Positions 7,267 to 16,024 of a stretch of DNA of 35,965 bases are shown here, piece after piece; the first letter of the stretch is position 1; each line of letters opens with the position of its first letter. The stretch comes from an uncultured Hungatella sp. GTDB lineage: Bacteria > Bacillota > Clostridia > Lachnospirales > Lachnospiraceae. Position numbers and translations under genes: made by a program. The stretch covers positions 1-35,965 of the forward strand of contig CATLBO010000026.1 in NCBI GenBank assembly GCA_949879025.1, given 5' to 3'. The notes below the pieces were generated by a model, which saw only the letters and a program-made list of their open reading frames with translations, was not told where the DNA came from and did not search any database.

Positions 7267-9477
7267 TTACTGCCCCATCAGTTCCCTGATAGCCTCATCC
7301 AGCTGGTAGGGTTTTCCGATTTCTTCCTTTTTTAGATCCCGCAGAGCAAAATTAGATTTGCGCAGAGTCAGATTAGGATTGTAATAAGGGTCTCCTTCTT
7401 TTAAAATATCCGGCCACTTTTTCGCAAACTTTGCCACCTCACGGTTAAACCGGGCCACCTTCTCCGGCGTGTCCTCCAGTCCCCTGGATTTGGACTCGTA
7501 GTGGTAAAGCACTGCATAAGGCGCATAAACCACCATTTTTCCCAGACTCCGTACTTTCATGCAGTAATCAATATCATTAAATGCTACAGCCAGCTCTTCG
7601 CTGAATCCTCCTGTTTTCTCAAATATGGTTCTTTTACTCATCATGCAGGCTGCTGTTACTGCACTGTAGTCCTGGGCACACATGGCGCGGTGAAAATAGC
7701 TGTTCTCCGCTTTGTGAAGGCCAATAAATGTATGGCCTGCAATACCGCCGAAACCTACCACTACTCCTGCATGCTGTATGGTATCATCCTGATACAGCAG
7801 TCTGGCTCCCACAGCTCCCACATCGTCCCTCTGGCAAAAACCCAGCATTTCTTCTATAAAATTCTCTGCGATCAGTTCTGTGTCGTTGTTAAGAAACAGA
7901 AGGTATTCCCCTGAAGCATGTTTCACGCCAAAATTATTAATAGCAGAATAATTAAACTCCCTGTCCCAGACAATCACCCGGACTTGCGGAAATTCCTTCT
8001 GAACAGCATCATAATATTCAAAGGTTTCCTTCTTTGTGCTGTTGTTCTCCACCACCACAAATTCCACGTTTTTGTAGGTTGCCCTGGTTAAAATAGCCCT
8101 CATGCATAAATCCAGATCCTGACAATGGTCTTTATTTGGAATAATAATGGATACTTTCGGGTTCCCCTTAATCTTAAATATGGTGTGGTAAATGCCGTAG
8201 TCCACGCCCTTTTCCACTTTTTCAGCCTCGATTCCCATCCGGCGGTAATGTTCCATAATCGCCTTGGAGCCGGCTTCGAAAGCATAAAGTTTGCTCTGCG
8301 GATTGCTGGCAGTGGAATCCTGATGGCATCTCCAGTGATACAGTACCTTAGGGATATGCCACACCCCTTTTGCTGCCTCCGTGCACCGGAAAATAAAATC
8401 GTAATCCTGGGCCCCGTCAAACTCTTTCCGGAGTCCCCCTACCTTATCCACCAGATCCTTTTTTACCACAAACTGATGGCAGATATAGTTAACGCTGGTC
8501 AGCAGATCCGGGTTGAAATCCGGCTTAAAATGAGGGTCAAACAATGCGCCCCCATCCATATCCATCTTATCCTCATCAGAATAGATCACCTGGCAGTCCG
8601 GGTGTTCCCTGACGGCTCTGGCACATTCATACAAAGCATTTTCTGTCATGGCATCATCATGATCCGCCAGGACAATGTAATCTCCTGAGGCCATTGCTAT
8701 GGCTGCATTGGTATTTTCGGAAATTCCCTGGTTTCTCCCAAGCTTTTTATAACGGATACGGGAATCTTTATCCATATACTTTTTAACGGTTTTGTAAATA
8801 TCAGTTCCCTGAGGACTTCCGTCCGCCAAACAAAGCTCCCAGTTAGGGTACGTCTGGGCCGCAATGGAATCCAGCATTTCCCGCAGATACCGCTCTGGAG
8901 TTTTATATAAAGGCATAACAATGGAAAACACAGGGCCATTATCCCACGTCTCTTTTCGCTGCCTTTCCAGCTCCTGGTCAGATGGTTTTGTTAAAGCATA
9001 CCATTCTCCGTAATCGTAATCATTATCCAGTCCCTGAATCTTATGAACAGATTTAACAAACAGCGCACGGAGGCCGTTTTCCTTCCAGAAATCCATAGCC
9101 ACCCGGACCGTTTCCATATTCATCAGATCTTTCAGTTTCTGCATCCGTTTGTGGGCTACGCTGGCGCGCTTCCTGATCAGCTCCTCATTGTATTTTATCC
9201 GCACTTTCCTGCTGTCACACTGAATCACCAGGTAATAATTCTTTCCCCGCTCATATGGGAACTGAATGTCAAATCCAAAATCGCTGTCATACACTTTGCC
9301 ATAATAAATCTGGCTTACATCATCTCGTCTGGTGGACACATGTTTAAACTGAATGGCCCGGTGTTTTTCATCCTCCACCCAAAATACCGGCTGGGACTCA
9401 GGCGTTTTTCCAATTACCCAGCCATTTAGCTGGATGGAATTTTCCCTGATGCGGACCACATCCACATTATGTTTCAT
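7267..9477 (-). CDS. Two-domain GT2 glycosyltransferase
   Basis: This 736-residue protein has two tandem GT-A domains. Residues 1-150 form an N-terminal beta-rich region of the kind often found ahead of such pairs. The first domain begins at VFSIVMPLYKTPERYL (about 168), with LADGSPQG and an ADHDD metal motif. The second begins at KVSIIIPNKDHCQDL (about 438), with VVENNS and FLNNDTEL, and ends with FNDIDYCMK. Both metal motifs are intact, so the protein may add two sugars or make an alternating linkage. Its ATG lies inside the end of the preceding gene (11-base overlap) with AGAGGAAG as binding site, so translation is probably coupled. Confidence 0.92.
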   Translation of the reverse strand: MKHNVDVVRIRENSIQLNGWVIGKTPESQPVFWVEDEKHRAIQFKHVSTRRDDVSQIYYGKVYDSDFGFDIQFPYERGKNYYLVIQCDSRKVRIKYNEELIRKRASVAHKRMQKLKDLMNMETVRVAMDFWKENGLRALFVKSVHKIQGLDNDYDYGEWYALTKPSDQELERQRKETWDNGPVFSIVMPLYKTPERYLREMLDSIAAQTYPNWELCLADGSPQGTDIYKTVKKYMDKDSRIRYKKLGRNQGISENTNAAIAMASGDYIVLADHDDAMTENALYECARAVREHPDCQVIYSDEDKMDMDGGALFDPHFKPDFNPDLLTSVNYICHQFVVKKDLVDKVGGLRKEFDGAQDYDFIFRCTEAAKGVWHIPKVLYHWRCHQDSTASNPQSKLYAFEAGSKAIMEHYRRMGIEAEKVEKGVDYGIYHTIFKIKGNPKVSIIIPNKDHCQDLDLCMRAILTRATYKNVEFVVVENNSTKKETFEYYDAVQKEFPQVRVIVWDREFNYSAINNFGVKHASGEYLLFLNNDTELIAENFIEEMLGFCQRDDVGAVGARLLYQDDTIQHAGVVVGFGGIAGHTFIGLHKAENSYFHRAMCAQDYSAVTAACMMSKRTIFEKTGGFSEELAVAFNDIDYCMKVRSLGKMVVYAPYAVLYHYESKSRGLEDTPEKVARFNREVAKFAKKWPDILKEGDPYYNPNLTLRKSNFALRDLKKEEIGKPYQLDEAIRELMGQ

Positions 9478-10450
9478 TGGCTGCTTCCTCTTTCACTTCT
9501 TTTTTCTCCGGCTTCTCCTCAAAGTTAATCCGCTCCTCCTCAATAACCAAAGGCCTTTTCATAACCCTGCTGTTAATAGCCAAGATATACTCACCCACCA
9601 AACCGATAAAAAATATCTGAACAGAACCCAGAAAGCACATGCCAATCAGAAGAGGAGCCATGCCTGCTGCAAACCTGTCCCAATACATCAGCTTCATTAC
9701 CAGATACACCGCAGCTACAATCATACTGATTCCGCAGCAAATGCCGCCGAAAATCGTGGCCAGCCGCAGCCCCACTTTTGTATAGGAAGTAACGCTCAGC
9801 ATCGCTGCATCAAACAGCTTGTAAAAGTTGTTGCTGGTCTTGCCTGCACGGCGTCTTGGCTGCTCATAAGGAATCTCTTTCCGCCTGAATCCCAGCTCTG
9901 CCACAATCCCCCGAAGAAACGGCGTCGGATCGTCCAAGTCCCGGAGAACCTGAATAAACCGTCTGTCATATAGTCCGAAGCCTGTAAACTGCTCAATCTG
10001 TTCCACGTCGGACAGTCTCTTTATCATTTTATAATAACAGCCTCTCAGCCAGTACATAATCGGATTCTCTTTGCTGGACTTTTTAATTCCAATGACAATC
10101 TTATATCCGTTTTCCCACTCTCTCACATACTTTGGAATCATCTCCACCGGGTCCTGAAAATCCGCCGCCATAAGAACCGTACAGTCCCCGGTGCTCTGGA
10201 GCATGGCATAATAAGGGGAATTAAACTGCCCGAAATTTTTTGCATTAAAGATTCCCTTTATATCTTTGTCATTGCCTGCCAGCCTGCGGATAATGTCTCT
10301 TGTCTTATCATTGGAGTCATTGTCAATAAAGATAATTTCATATCCGTAATCGGGCAGGCTTGCTCGAAATGTCTCTCTCAAGGCATCTGCCAGGGCCTCC
10401 ACATTTTCCTCTTCATTATAACAAGGCACCACGATGCTGATTTTCTTCAT
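9467..10450 (-). CDS. Polyprenyl-phosphate glycosyltransferase, GtrB/DPM1-like
   Basis: This 327-residue protein resembles GtrB, ArnC and dolichol-phosphate mannose synthase. It loads a sugar from a nucleotide donor onto undecaprenyl phosphate so it can be flipped and used outside the cell. The GT2 domain shows VVPCYNEEENV (7-17), FIDNDSNDKT and the metal motif ADFQDP (96-101). Two C-terminal membrane helices lie at about 228-252 and 262-288 (PLLIGMCFLGSVQIFFIGLVG), followed by a basic/acidic tail. AAGGAG precedes the ATG. No matching GtrA flippase or large membrane glycosyltransferase is in the window, so its partners may lie elsewhere. Confidence 0.92.
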   Translation of the reverse strand: MKKISIVVPCYNEEENVEALADALRETFRASLPDYGYEIIFIDNDSNDKTRDIIRRLAGNDKDIKGIFNAKNFGQFNSPYYAMLQSTGDCTVLMAADFQDPVEMIPKYVREWENGYKIVIGIKKSSKENPIMYWLRGCYYKMIKRLSDVEQIEQFTGFGLYDRRFIQVLRDLDDPTPFLRGIVAELGFRRKEIPYEQPRRRAGKTSNNFYKLFDAAMLSVTSYTKVGLRLATIFGGICCGISMIVAAVYLVMKLMYWDRFAAGMAPLLIGMCFLGSVQIFFIGLVGEYILAINSRVMKRPLVIEEERINFEEKPEKKEVKEEAANET

Positions 10451-10460
10451 AGTAATCTCC

Positions 10461-11522
10461 TTACTCCATTGTAACCATGACCTTAATCAGGTCTTTAGGC
10501 TTATCTCTCATAAGATACAGCGCCTGTTCTATTTTGTCAAACCCTTTCAGATGGTGGGTAACCAGTCTTTCCGGATGAATCCGTCCGTATTTTACCATGT
10601 CAAGCATTCTTTCAATACGCACCCGGCCGCCCTCTGCCAGCTCCGTGCGGATCGTTTTCCCTGCCATGCCCCGGCCGCCGGAAAATTTGGGAAAGGGCAG
10701 GGAGCCTGTTCCGCCAAAGTAGTTAATGTTGGACACAACGCCCACGCCGTAGCGCACCATGTCAACTGCCTGGGCAAACACCTCATCACCGCCGCCGCAG
10801 ATAATTACAGAATCCGCCCCCAGACCGTCTGTGCGTTCCAGAACCTGGCGGACTATATCATTGTTTCTGTAATTCAGCACTTCCGTGGCTCCCATCTCTA
10901 AAGCGCACTGCACGCATAAAGGACGTTCTCCTACAGCAAGAATCCTTGACGCCCCCTTTAAAGCTGCTCCGGCCACTGCCATCAGTCCTATAGGGCCAAT
11001 GCCCATAACCACTACCGTATCTCCGAATTTAATATCCGCATTCTCTGCCCCTGTAAATCCCGTGGTTACCACATCCACACACATTAATGCCTGCTTTATG
11101 GAGATTCCTCCTGGGATCCTGGCCAGGGTAGTGTCTGCATCCGGAATCAAAAACCTCTCTGAAAACACTCCCGGCTGGCTTCTTCCCAGCTGATGGCCGG
11201 AAAAGGGGGCCGATGCATGTTTAAAATTGTGTTCTTGAATTCCTCTTGCACGCCAGTTGGGAGTTATGGCAGGCACAGCCACTATATCTCCCGGCTTAAA
11301 GTCCTCTACCAGTTCCCCCGTCTGCACCACCTGGGCCACGCATTCATGCCCCAGCACAAGATTGGGGGCTTTCCTGGAACCGCCGCCAAATACGGTATGC
11401 ACATCTGAGGAACAGGGAGCCATGGCCACCGGTTCCAGAATGGCCCCGTAAGGCGTCAGCTGAGGCTCAGGCACATCGGCCCACCCCACTGCGCCAGGTT
11501 CCTTTAACACAAATGCTTTCAT
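10461..11522 (-). CDS. Zinc-dependent secondary alcohol dehydrogenase, MDR family
   Basis: This 353-residue medium-chain dehydrogenase aligns from end to end, from memory, with Clostridium beijerinckii secondary alcohol dehydrogenase. It keeps that enzyme's zinc ligands: Cys37 (APCSSDVHT), His59 (LGHE) and Asp150 (CVDVVTTGF). The Rossmann loop is VMGIGPIGL (172-180). Where the beijerinckii enzyme has Gly198-Ser199-Arg200 holding the NADP phosphate, this one has Gly-Glu-Arg (VGERP), so cofactor preference may have shifted. The ATG overlaps the stop of the epimerase-methyltransferase gene by four bases, with GGAGG upstream, so the two are tightly coupled. In a glycan operon it more likely reduces a keto group on a sugar or sugar branch than isopropanol, which is an inference. 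Confidence 0.9.
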   Translation of the reverse strand: MKAFVLKEPGAVGWADVPEPQLTPYGAILEPVAMAPCSSDVHTVFGGGSRKAPNLVLGHECVAQVVQTGELVEDFKPGDIVAVPAITPNWRARGIQEHNFKHASAPFSGHQLGRSQPGVFSERFLIPDADTTLARIPGGISIKQALMCVDVVTTGFTGAENADIKFGDTVVVMGIGPIGLMAVAGAALKGASRILAVGERPLCVQCALEMGATEVLNYRNNDIVRQVLERTDGLGADSVIICGGGDEVFAQAVDMVRYGVGVVSNINYFGGTGSLPFPKFSGGRGMAGKTIRTELAEGGRVRIERMLDMVKYGRIHPERLVTHHLKGFDKIEQALYLMRDKPKDLIKVMVTME

Positions 11523-13780
11523 GACAGTTCCTCCAATTTATTACTGCGCAATGCCAATATTTTTACCCTGGTTCCATATCGGCTGCGGATAATGCCTGCA
11601 ATCTCCTCCGTATATCCGGGAGCAGCGATCAGTATCACGTCAGCAGACTCTTTGTACCAATAGTCTGGGCCTGCAATCAAAAGGTGGGAGACAGGAGCAA
11701 ACTTTCCCTGCTTAAAGGGCGCTGAATCAATAATATACTTTGCATGATCCTGCAAAACCGTAGTAGCTGCCAGCGTAAATCCCTGATGGCTGGCCCCCCA
11801 CAGGGCCAGGGATTTTCCTTTCTCTTTCAGGCGGCTGCAAAGTGATGCTATTTGGCTTTGTATATCCGTAAGACTGTGTGCCAGACCGGAGATATCTATG
11901 GGTGCAGTTTCTTTTTCTGAACCAGTCAAACCGTCAAAAGCCCTTTCCCTGGCTGTCGGCAAGCCTTTATTCCTCTGCTGGTTTTCATCCTGATCTTTGC
12001 GCTTTTTTACGATGACAGACAGGGTATCCCGGTTTACTGTCTCCTGTTCTAAAACTTCGAAGCCATGGCTTTCCAGCAGATATCTGAGCGTATCAAATGT
12101 GTAGTAGGCAATATGATCCCGAAGCAGTTCGTAATAGCCATGATACTGCAAAATATATTCCAGGCTTGGAACCGTAATCAGTCCCATCCCTTCTTCTGTC
12201 AGATTGTTCCTGATACAGTCTAGCATCACTCCTGGCCTTGGTTGGTGTTCCAGAAAATTAAATGATAAAAACACATCATAAGGCCCATGTTTTCCAAGAA
12301 CCGTATCCGGGTTCTCTGTAAACCCCTGAACCACATGAAGGCCATCCTCTGCGGCTGTATCTGCCAAAACCTGGCTATGCTCCACGCCATAGGCTCTTAC
12401 CGGGAATTTAGTCAGTACTTTTAAAAATTCCCCTCTTCCGCATCCAACTTCCAGAAACTTTTTTCCTTCCAGATGATATGTGTCAATCAGATGCCTGTAT
12501 TGTCTGGTTCTTAAGTCCGTCATGGTGGTAGAGTACCCTCCGGAGCGAATCACATCCCGGTAATAGCTGACAGGCTCACAGTCGAACTGCACCAGGCCGC
12601 ATGTCCTGCACTGATGAAGGCAAAGCGTAATCCCTTTGTCTTCCTTAACCTCATGTTCGTCCGGAATGTCCTGGGCAGAAGCCGGCATGCCTTTAAACTC
12701 CATCAGCTTCGTCCCCTCCAATGTTTGACCACATAAAATGCAGTGATGCGCTTTCCGGCCTTTGTCCTGATCATCATGTTTACTGTTATTATTCTTTATC
12801 TCAAGCATACGCTTTATTCCCTCTTCAAACGATATTTCCGGCTTCCATCCTGTTCTCTCCTGAATCTTGCTGATATCCGGTATCAGGTTTGCCGGTCCCT
12901 CTGCATTTGGGGGAAGCTGTCCGTACATACAGCTTCCCTTTCCTCCGCACTGCTGATACATTGCTTCCACATACTGTTTTAAAGGCCTGGTCCACTCCCT
13001 GCTGCCTGCCAGATTATAAATTCCTTTGCCTAAAGCCGCTTTGTCTGAGAAAGCCAGGGTCAGCAGGCCTTTCACCAGATCTTCTATATAAAGGTAATTC
13101 CACTGCTGGGTACATGCCCCCAGTTCCATCCTGCCGCCTTTTAAAAATGTGTCCAGACACGTATTTACCAGGGACCATGGGTGATCTCCAGGCCCGTAGA
13201 CGCTGAAAATACGTGCGTGGATATACTCCATCCTATAATGATCCCTTGTCTCCCAAACATGGCATATGTCATGGGCCCGCCTTCCAAATTCCACCTTTGC
13301 CCTGCCGTACTCCGATATTGGATGACAGTCCATGTCTTCTTTCATAACTGTCTGGCATACTCCATACTCTGCCTGTGATCCGCTGAATACAAACCGACGG
13401 CACTTAAGGCTTCTGGCTCCCCACAGCGCCTTCACCCCGTCTTCCACATTCTTTTGCTGCACATCTGCCTTGATCCGGTTACGGCTCCCTGAGCCGTCCC
13501 AGCCAAAATGGAAGAAAATATCACAAGTTTCTTTTATTAATGAAGCAATGTTATCCAATGCGCCCAGCTCCATCTCCAGGATATGAAGCCTGTCCTGGCT
13601 TCTCCTTTCAGCCAGGTATTCTCTTTGGCATGAACAGATTTCCTCTATACTGTCTGTCAGGCTTTTCAGATTCCGTGAGCCAGGACGCACTACGGCATAC
13701 ACCTGATGTCCCTGGTGCAGCAATTCCTGAATCAATGCCGTTCCCAGAAAGCTTGTAGCTCCTGTTACCACCAGATTCAT
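11519..13780 (-). CDS. NAD-dependent sugar epimerase/dehydratase fused to sugar C-methyltransferase
   Basis: This 753-residue fusion has an extended-SDR domain at about 1-320: GATSFLG nucleotide loop at 7-13, SGS, and catalytic YGRAK near 160. After a Lys/Asn-rich linker comes a four-cysteine zinc module (CILCG ... CRTCG, about 350-400). A class I SAM methyltransferase follows (FLEVGCGRGEF, about 445). The C-terminal Rossmann-like domain of sugar C-methyltransferases (WGASHQGFTL, IDSAPFKQGKF) spans about 640-745. Known relatives of the second half (TylC3, NovU) methylate carbon 3 or 5 of 4-keto nucleotide sugars. The SDR half probably makes or reduces that keto sugar. I start at ATG 13780, which has GGAAGGG upstream, rather than 24 bases earlier. 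Confidence 0.9.
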   Translation of the reverse strand: MNLVVTGATSFLGTALIQELLHQGHQVYAVVRPGSRNLKSLTDSIEEICSCQREYLAERRSQDRLHILEMELGALDNIASLIKETCDIFFHFGWDGSGSRNRIKADVQQKNVEDGVKALWGARSLKCRRFVFSGSQAEYGVCQTVMKEDMDCHPISEYGRAKVEFGRRAHDICHVWETRDHYRMEYIHARIFSVYGPGDHPWSLVNTCLDTFLKGGRMELGACTQQWNYLYIEDLVKGLLTLAFSDKAALGKGIYNLAGSREWTRPLKQYVEAMYQQCGGKGSCMYGQLPPNAEGPANLIPDISKIQERTGWKPEISFEEGIKRMLEIKNNNSKHDDQDKGRKAHHCILCGQTLEGTKLMEFKGMPASAQDIPDEHEVKEDKGITLCLHQCRTCGLVQFDCEPVSYYRDVIRSGGYSTTMTDLRTRQYRHLIDTYHLEGKKFLEVGCGRGEFLKVLTKFPVRAYGVEHSQVLADTAAEDGLHVVQGFTENPDTVLGKHGPYDVFLSFNFLEHQPRPGVMLDCIRNNLTEEGMGLITVPSLEYILQYHGYYELLRDHIAYYTFDTLRYLLESHGFEVLEQETVNRDTLSVIVKKRKDQDENQQRNKGLPTARERAFDGLTGSEKETAPIDISGLAHSLTDIQSQIASLCSRLKEKGKSLALWGASHQGFTLAATTVLQDHAKYIIDSAPFKQGKFAPVSHLLIAGPDYWYKESADVILIAAPGYTEEIAGIIRSRYGTRVKILALRSNKLEELS

Positions 13781-13864
13781 TTGCTCTTCCCTTCCTTTCT
13801 GCAAAGATGTGTTCCCGAAATCTCTCCCCTGCCTTTGAGGCAGATTGGCTGGTTTTCCTACAGG

Positions 13865-15730
13865 CTAACCCCGAATCCGGGGAATCAGCATATTCTCGTC
13901 CATCTCCTCATCTGATAAAAACGGTGCCAAATCCTCCAAAGGCTGTGACACCATGCTCCCATCCTCCAGCCGCTTCGCCGCAGACTTGGGTTCAAAATTT
14001 TGTTCCCTGGTCACAAAAACCTCGCAGATAACCGGCCCCTTTGTATGAAGCGCTTTCTCTACTGCATCTCCTACTTCCCCATTATGGCTGGCTCTGATGT
14101 AGGGATACCCATACGCCCAGGCCAGCTTCTCCATAGATGGAAAGCTTAAATCTCCGCTGTCTTCGCCGATACCCACCAGCGGCTCCCCAAAGAAGTTCTT
14201 CTGCGTCTGCCGGATCGAATGATATCCTCCGTTGTTAATCAGAAAAATCTTTACAGGCATCTGATGGTGGATAATCGTCTGCAGTTCCTGCAGGTTCATC
14301 TGGATGCTTCCGTCTCCTGTTAAAAGAACAATATCCTCCCCTGGTTCAGCCATACATGCCCCGATGGCCGCCGGAAGATCATAGCCCATAGATGCAATTG
14401 CTGAATTGGTAATAAACCTTTGTCCTTTTTTAATAATATAACCATGCCCCCCTGCTACGCAGGCCGACCCATTGCCTACCACTGTAATTCGGTTCTCCGG
14501 CAGTCTGGAACTCAGTTCCTTTACCAAAGCATAAACATTGGCTTTCTTTGTCTCATCTTTAATAAGATGCTTTTCCTGCACTACCGGATATTTTTTCTTC
14601 CACATCTGGCAGGTTTCCACCCAGTTCATTCCCCTCAGACCTTTTCCTCCGCTAAATACCGGAGTCTCCGCCATCTCTTTATCAATAACCCGCTCCAGCG
14701 CTTCCAGCAAATCCTTAGCGTCAGCGTGAACTGCCATGTTCACATGAATGCTTGGTTTTTTTAACTCTTCTATGTCAACATCATTAATAATCGTATAGGC
14801 CTCTCGTGCCCATGTCTCATAATTATACCCAACCTGACGGATGCTGAGACGGCTTCCAACAGAAAATACCAGATCACTGTTCTGAACCGCAAAATTTCCG
14901 GGCCGGTCACCCATTCCTCCTGCCCGTCCCACATAGAACGGATCTTCATCGCACATCAGATCCTGGCTGTTCCATCCTGTAGCCACAGGAATCCCCAGCT
15001 TTCTCACTACCCTCTCAAATACCCCATAAGCCCCTGCAATACGGATTCCGTTTCCTGCGTTGAAAACAGGTCTGGAGGCACTGGCAATCTTTTCCAGTAT
15101 CTCCCTGGCCGTTTCATCGTTTACCTTTCCGGGCAGCCCCTGACCTTCTGTCCCTGCCTCGTATTCCTCTGCATTGAATCCTTCCAGTTCATCTGCGTCC
15201 ACATAAGCTCCCTGAACATTTAATGGAATATCCAGCCACGCAGGCCCAGGACGCCCTGACTGCGCCAAATAAAGGGCCTTCTCCAGACAATACCGGATCT
15301 TCTGAGGATCAATAACCATCTCACTGTACTTGGTCATGCATTCTACAGCTTTTATAATGTCGAATTCCTGATCGCCCATGGCCCGGATTCCCACGCCGGA
15401 CCACCTGGCTGTAGTGTCATACCGTACCTGCCCTGAAAGTACCAGCATAGGAATGGAATCCAGCCAGCCGCCTGCCACTCCGGTGATGGCATTGGTTCCC
15501 CCAGGTCCTGTAGTGACGCACAGAGCGGCAATCTTGTTGTGAATTCTGGCATAACTTTCCGCCGCAATGGCACAGGCCTGCTCATGGTGCTGATATAGGC
15601 AGCAAAGTCCCTTTTCATGGCCCAGGGAATCATTCAGGTGCATGGCTCCACCCCCTGTGACTGTGAAAACCTGCGTAATTCCCCGCTGTACCAAAGTCCG
15701 GGCAATGTAATCAGAAACTTTTATTTTCAT
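13865..15730 (-). CDS. Thiamine-diphosphate-dependent enzyme, acetolactate synthase-like
   Basis: This 621-residue protein has the three-domain layout of the acetolactate synthase/pyruvate oxidase family. The Pyr domain carries the activating Glu50 (YQHHEQACAIAAE) and TGPGGTNAITGVAGG. A central domain includes FNAGNGIRIAG. The PP domain holds the metal/ThDP motif GDGSIQMNLQELQ, closing with INNGGYHS. It would decarboxylate a 2-keto acid and transfer the C2 unit. In a sugar operon the closest known precedent is YerE of yersiniose synthesis, which adds an acetyl branch to a 4-keto sugar. The true substrate is unknown. ATG 15730 follows AAGGAG, and an upstream in-frame extension to 15823 has no binding site. 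It is the first gene of the long minus-strand operon. Confidence 0.9.
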   Translation of the reverse strand: MKIKVSDYIARTLVQRGITQVFTVTGGGAMHLNDSLGHEKGLCCLYQHHEQACAIAAESYARIHNKIAALCVTTGPGGTNAITGVAGGWLDSIPMLVLSGQVRYDTTARWSGVGIRAMGDQEFDIIKAVECMTKYSEMVIDPQKIRYCLEKALYLAQSGRPGPAWLDIPLNVQGAYVDADELEGFNAEEYEAGTEGQGLPGKVNDETAREILEKIASASRPVFNAGNGIRIAGAYGVFERVVRKLGIPVATGWNSQDLMCDEDPFYVGRAGGMGDRPGNFAVQNSDLVFSVGSRLSIRQVGYNYETWAREAYTIINDVDIEELKKPSIHVNMAVHADAKDLLEALERVIDKEMAETPVFSGGKGLRGMNWVETCQMWKKKYPVVQEKHLIKDETKKANVYALVKELSSRLPENRITVVGNGSACVAGGHGYIIKKGQRFITNSAIASMGYDLPAAIGACMAEPGEDIVLLTGDGSIQMNLQELQTIIHHQMPVKIFLINNGGYHSIRQTQKNFFGEPLVGIGEDSGDLSFPSMEKLAWAYGYPYIRASHNGEVGDAVEKALHTKGPVICEVFVTREQNFEPKSAAKRLEDGSMVSQPLEDLAPFLSDEEMDENMLIPRIRG

Positions 15731-15870
15731 AACTGTTGTTTCTCCTTTTTCTTGAAATTTTTCCAAAATATCCGTCTCTGCTGCCGCCCATACCAGGCAG
15801 AGCATACCCCCAAATGCCCGCATTCTGCGTCATTTTTCTGCTTTTTCGTATCATGGCGCATATTTTCATA

Positions 15871-15896
15871 AGTATACCACAAATGTCAGTGGTATA
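15871..15896 (-). promoter_or_regulatory. Inverted repeat overlapping a -10, candidate operator of the glycan operon
   Basis: TATACCAC (15873-15880) and GTGGTATA (15889-15896) are perfect 8-bp inverted arms separated by 8 bases. On the minus strand the left arm overlaps a TATACT -10 (15871-15876), about 140 bases before the first operon gene. A dimeric repressor site is the simplest reading. The -35 at the usual distance (TTTTAT) is poor. Confidence 0.5.
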
Positions 15897-15961
15897 AAAG
15901 TCTTTTTAAATCCTGCCATTTCTGCCACTAACCTGCACTTTCCCCCGCAGCCCCTATCCGT

Positions 15962-15967
15962 TATAAT
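15962..15967 (+). promoter_or_regulatory. -10 TATAAT for the cell wall-binding protein gene
   Basis: A perfect TATAAT sits about 58 bases before the ATG. The -35 at 17 bases (TTTCCC) is weak. The element resembles the TTATAATG promoter at 18899-18907 of the second wall-binding gene, which suggests shared control. Confidence 0.5.
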
Positions 15968-16024
15968 GCAGGAGTAATGCAAATGCGGATTTTCACCAAA
16001 CACAAAAAAGGAGAGAATCAATTT

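Noticed and set aside
13829-13843. Hairpin CTGCCT-TTG-AGGCAG in the gap between the ThDP and fusion genes
   Set aside because: It has a short stem with no T-run on the minus strand, so I do not call it a terminator or split the operon there.
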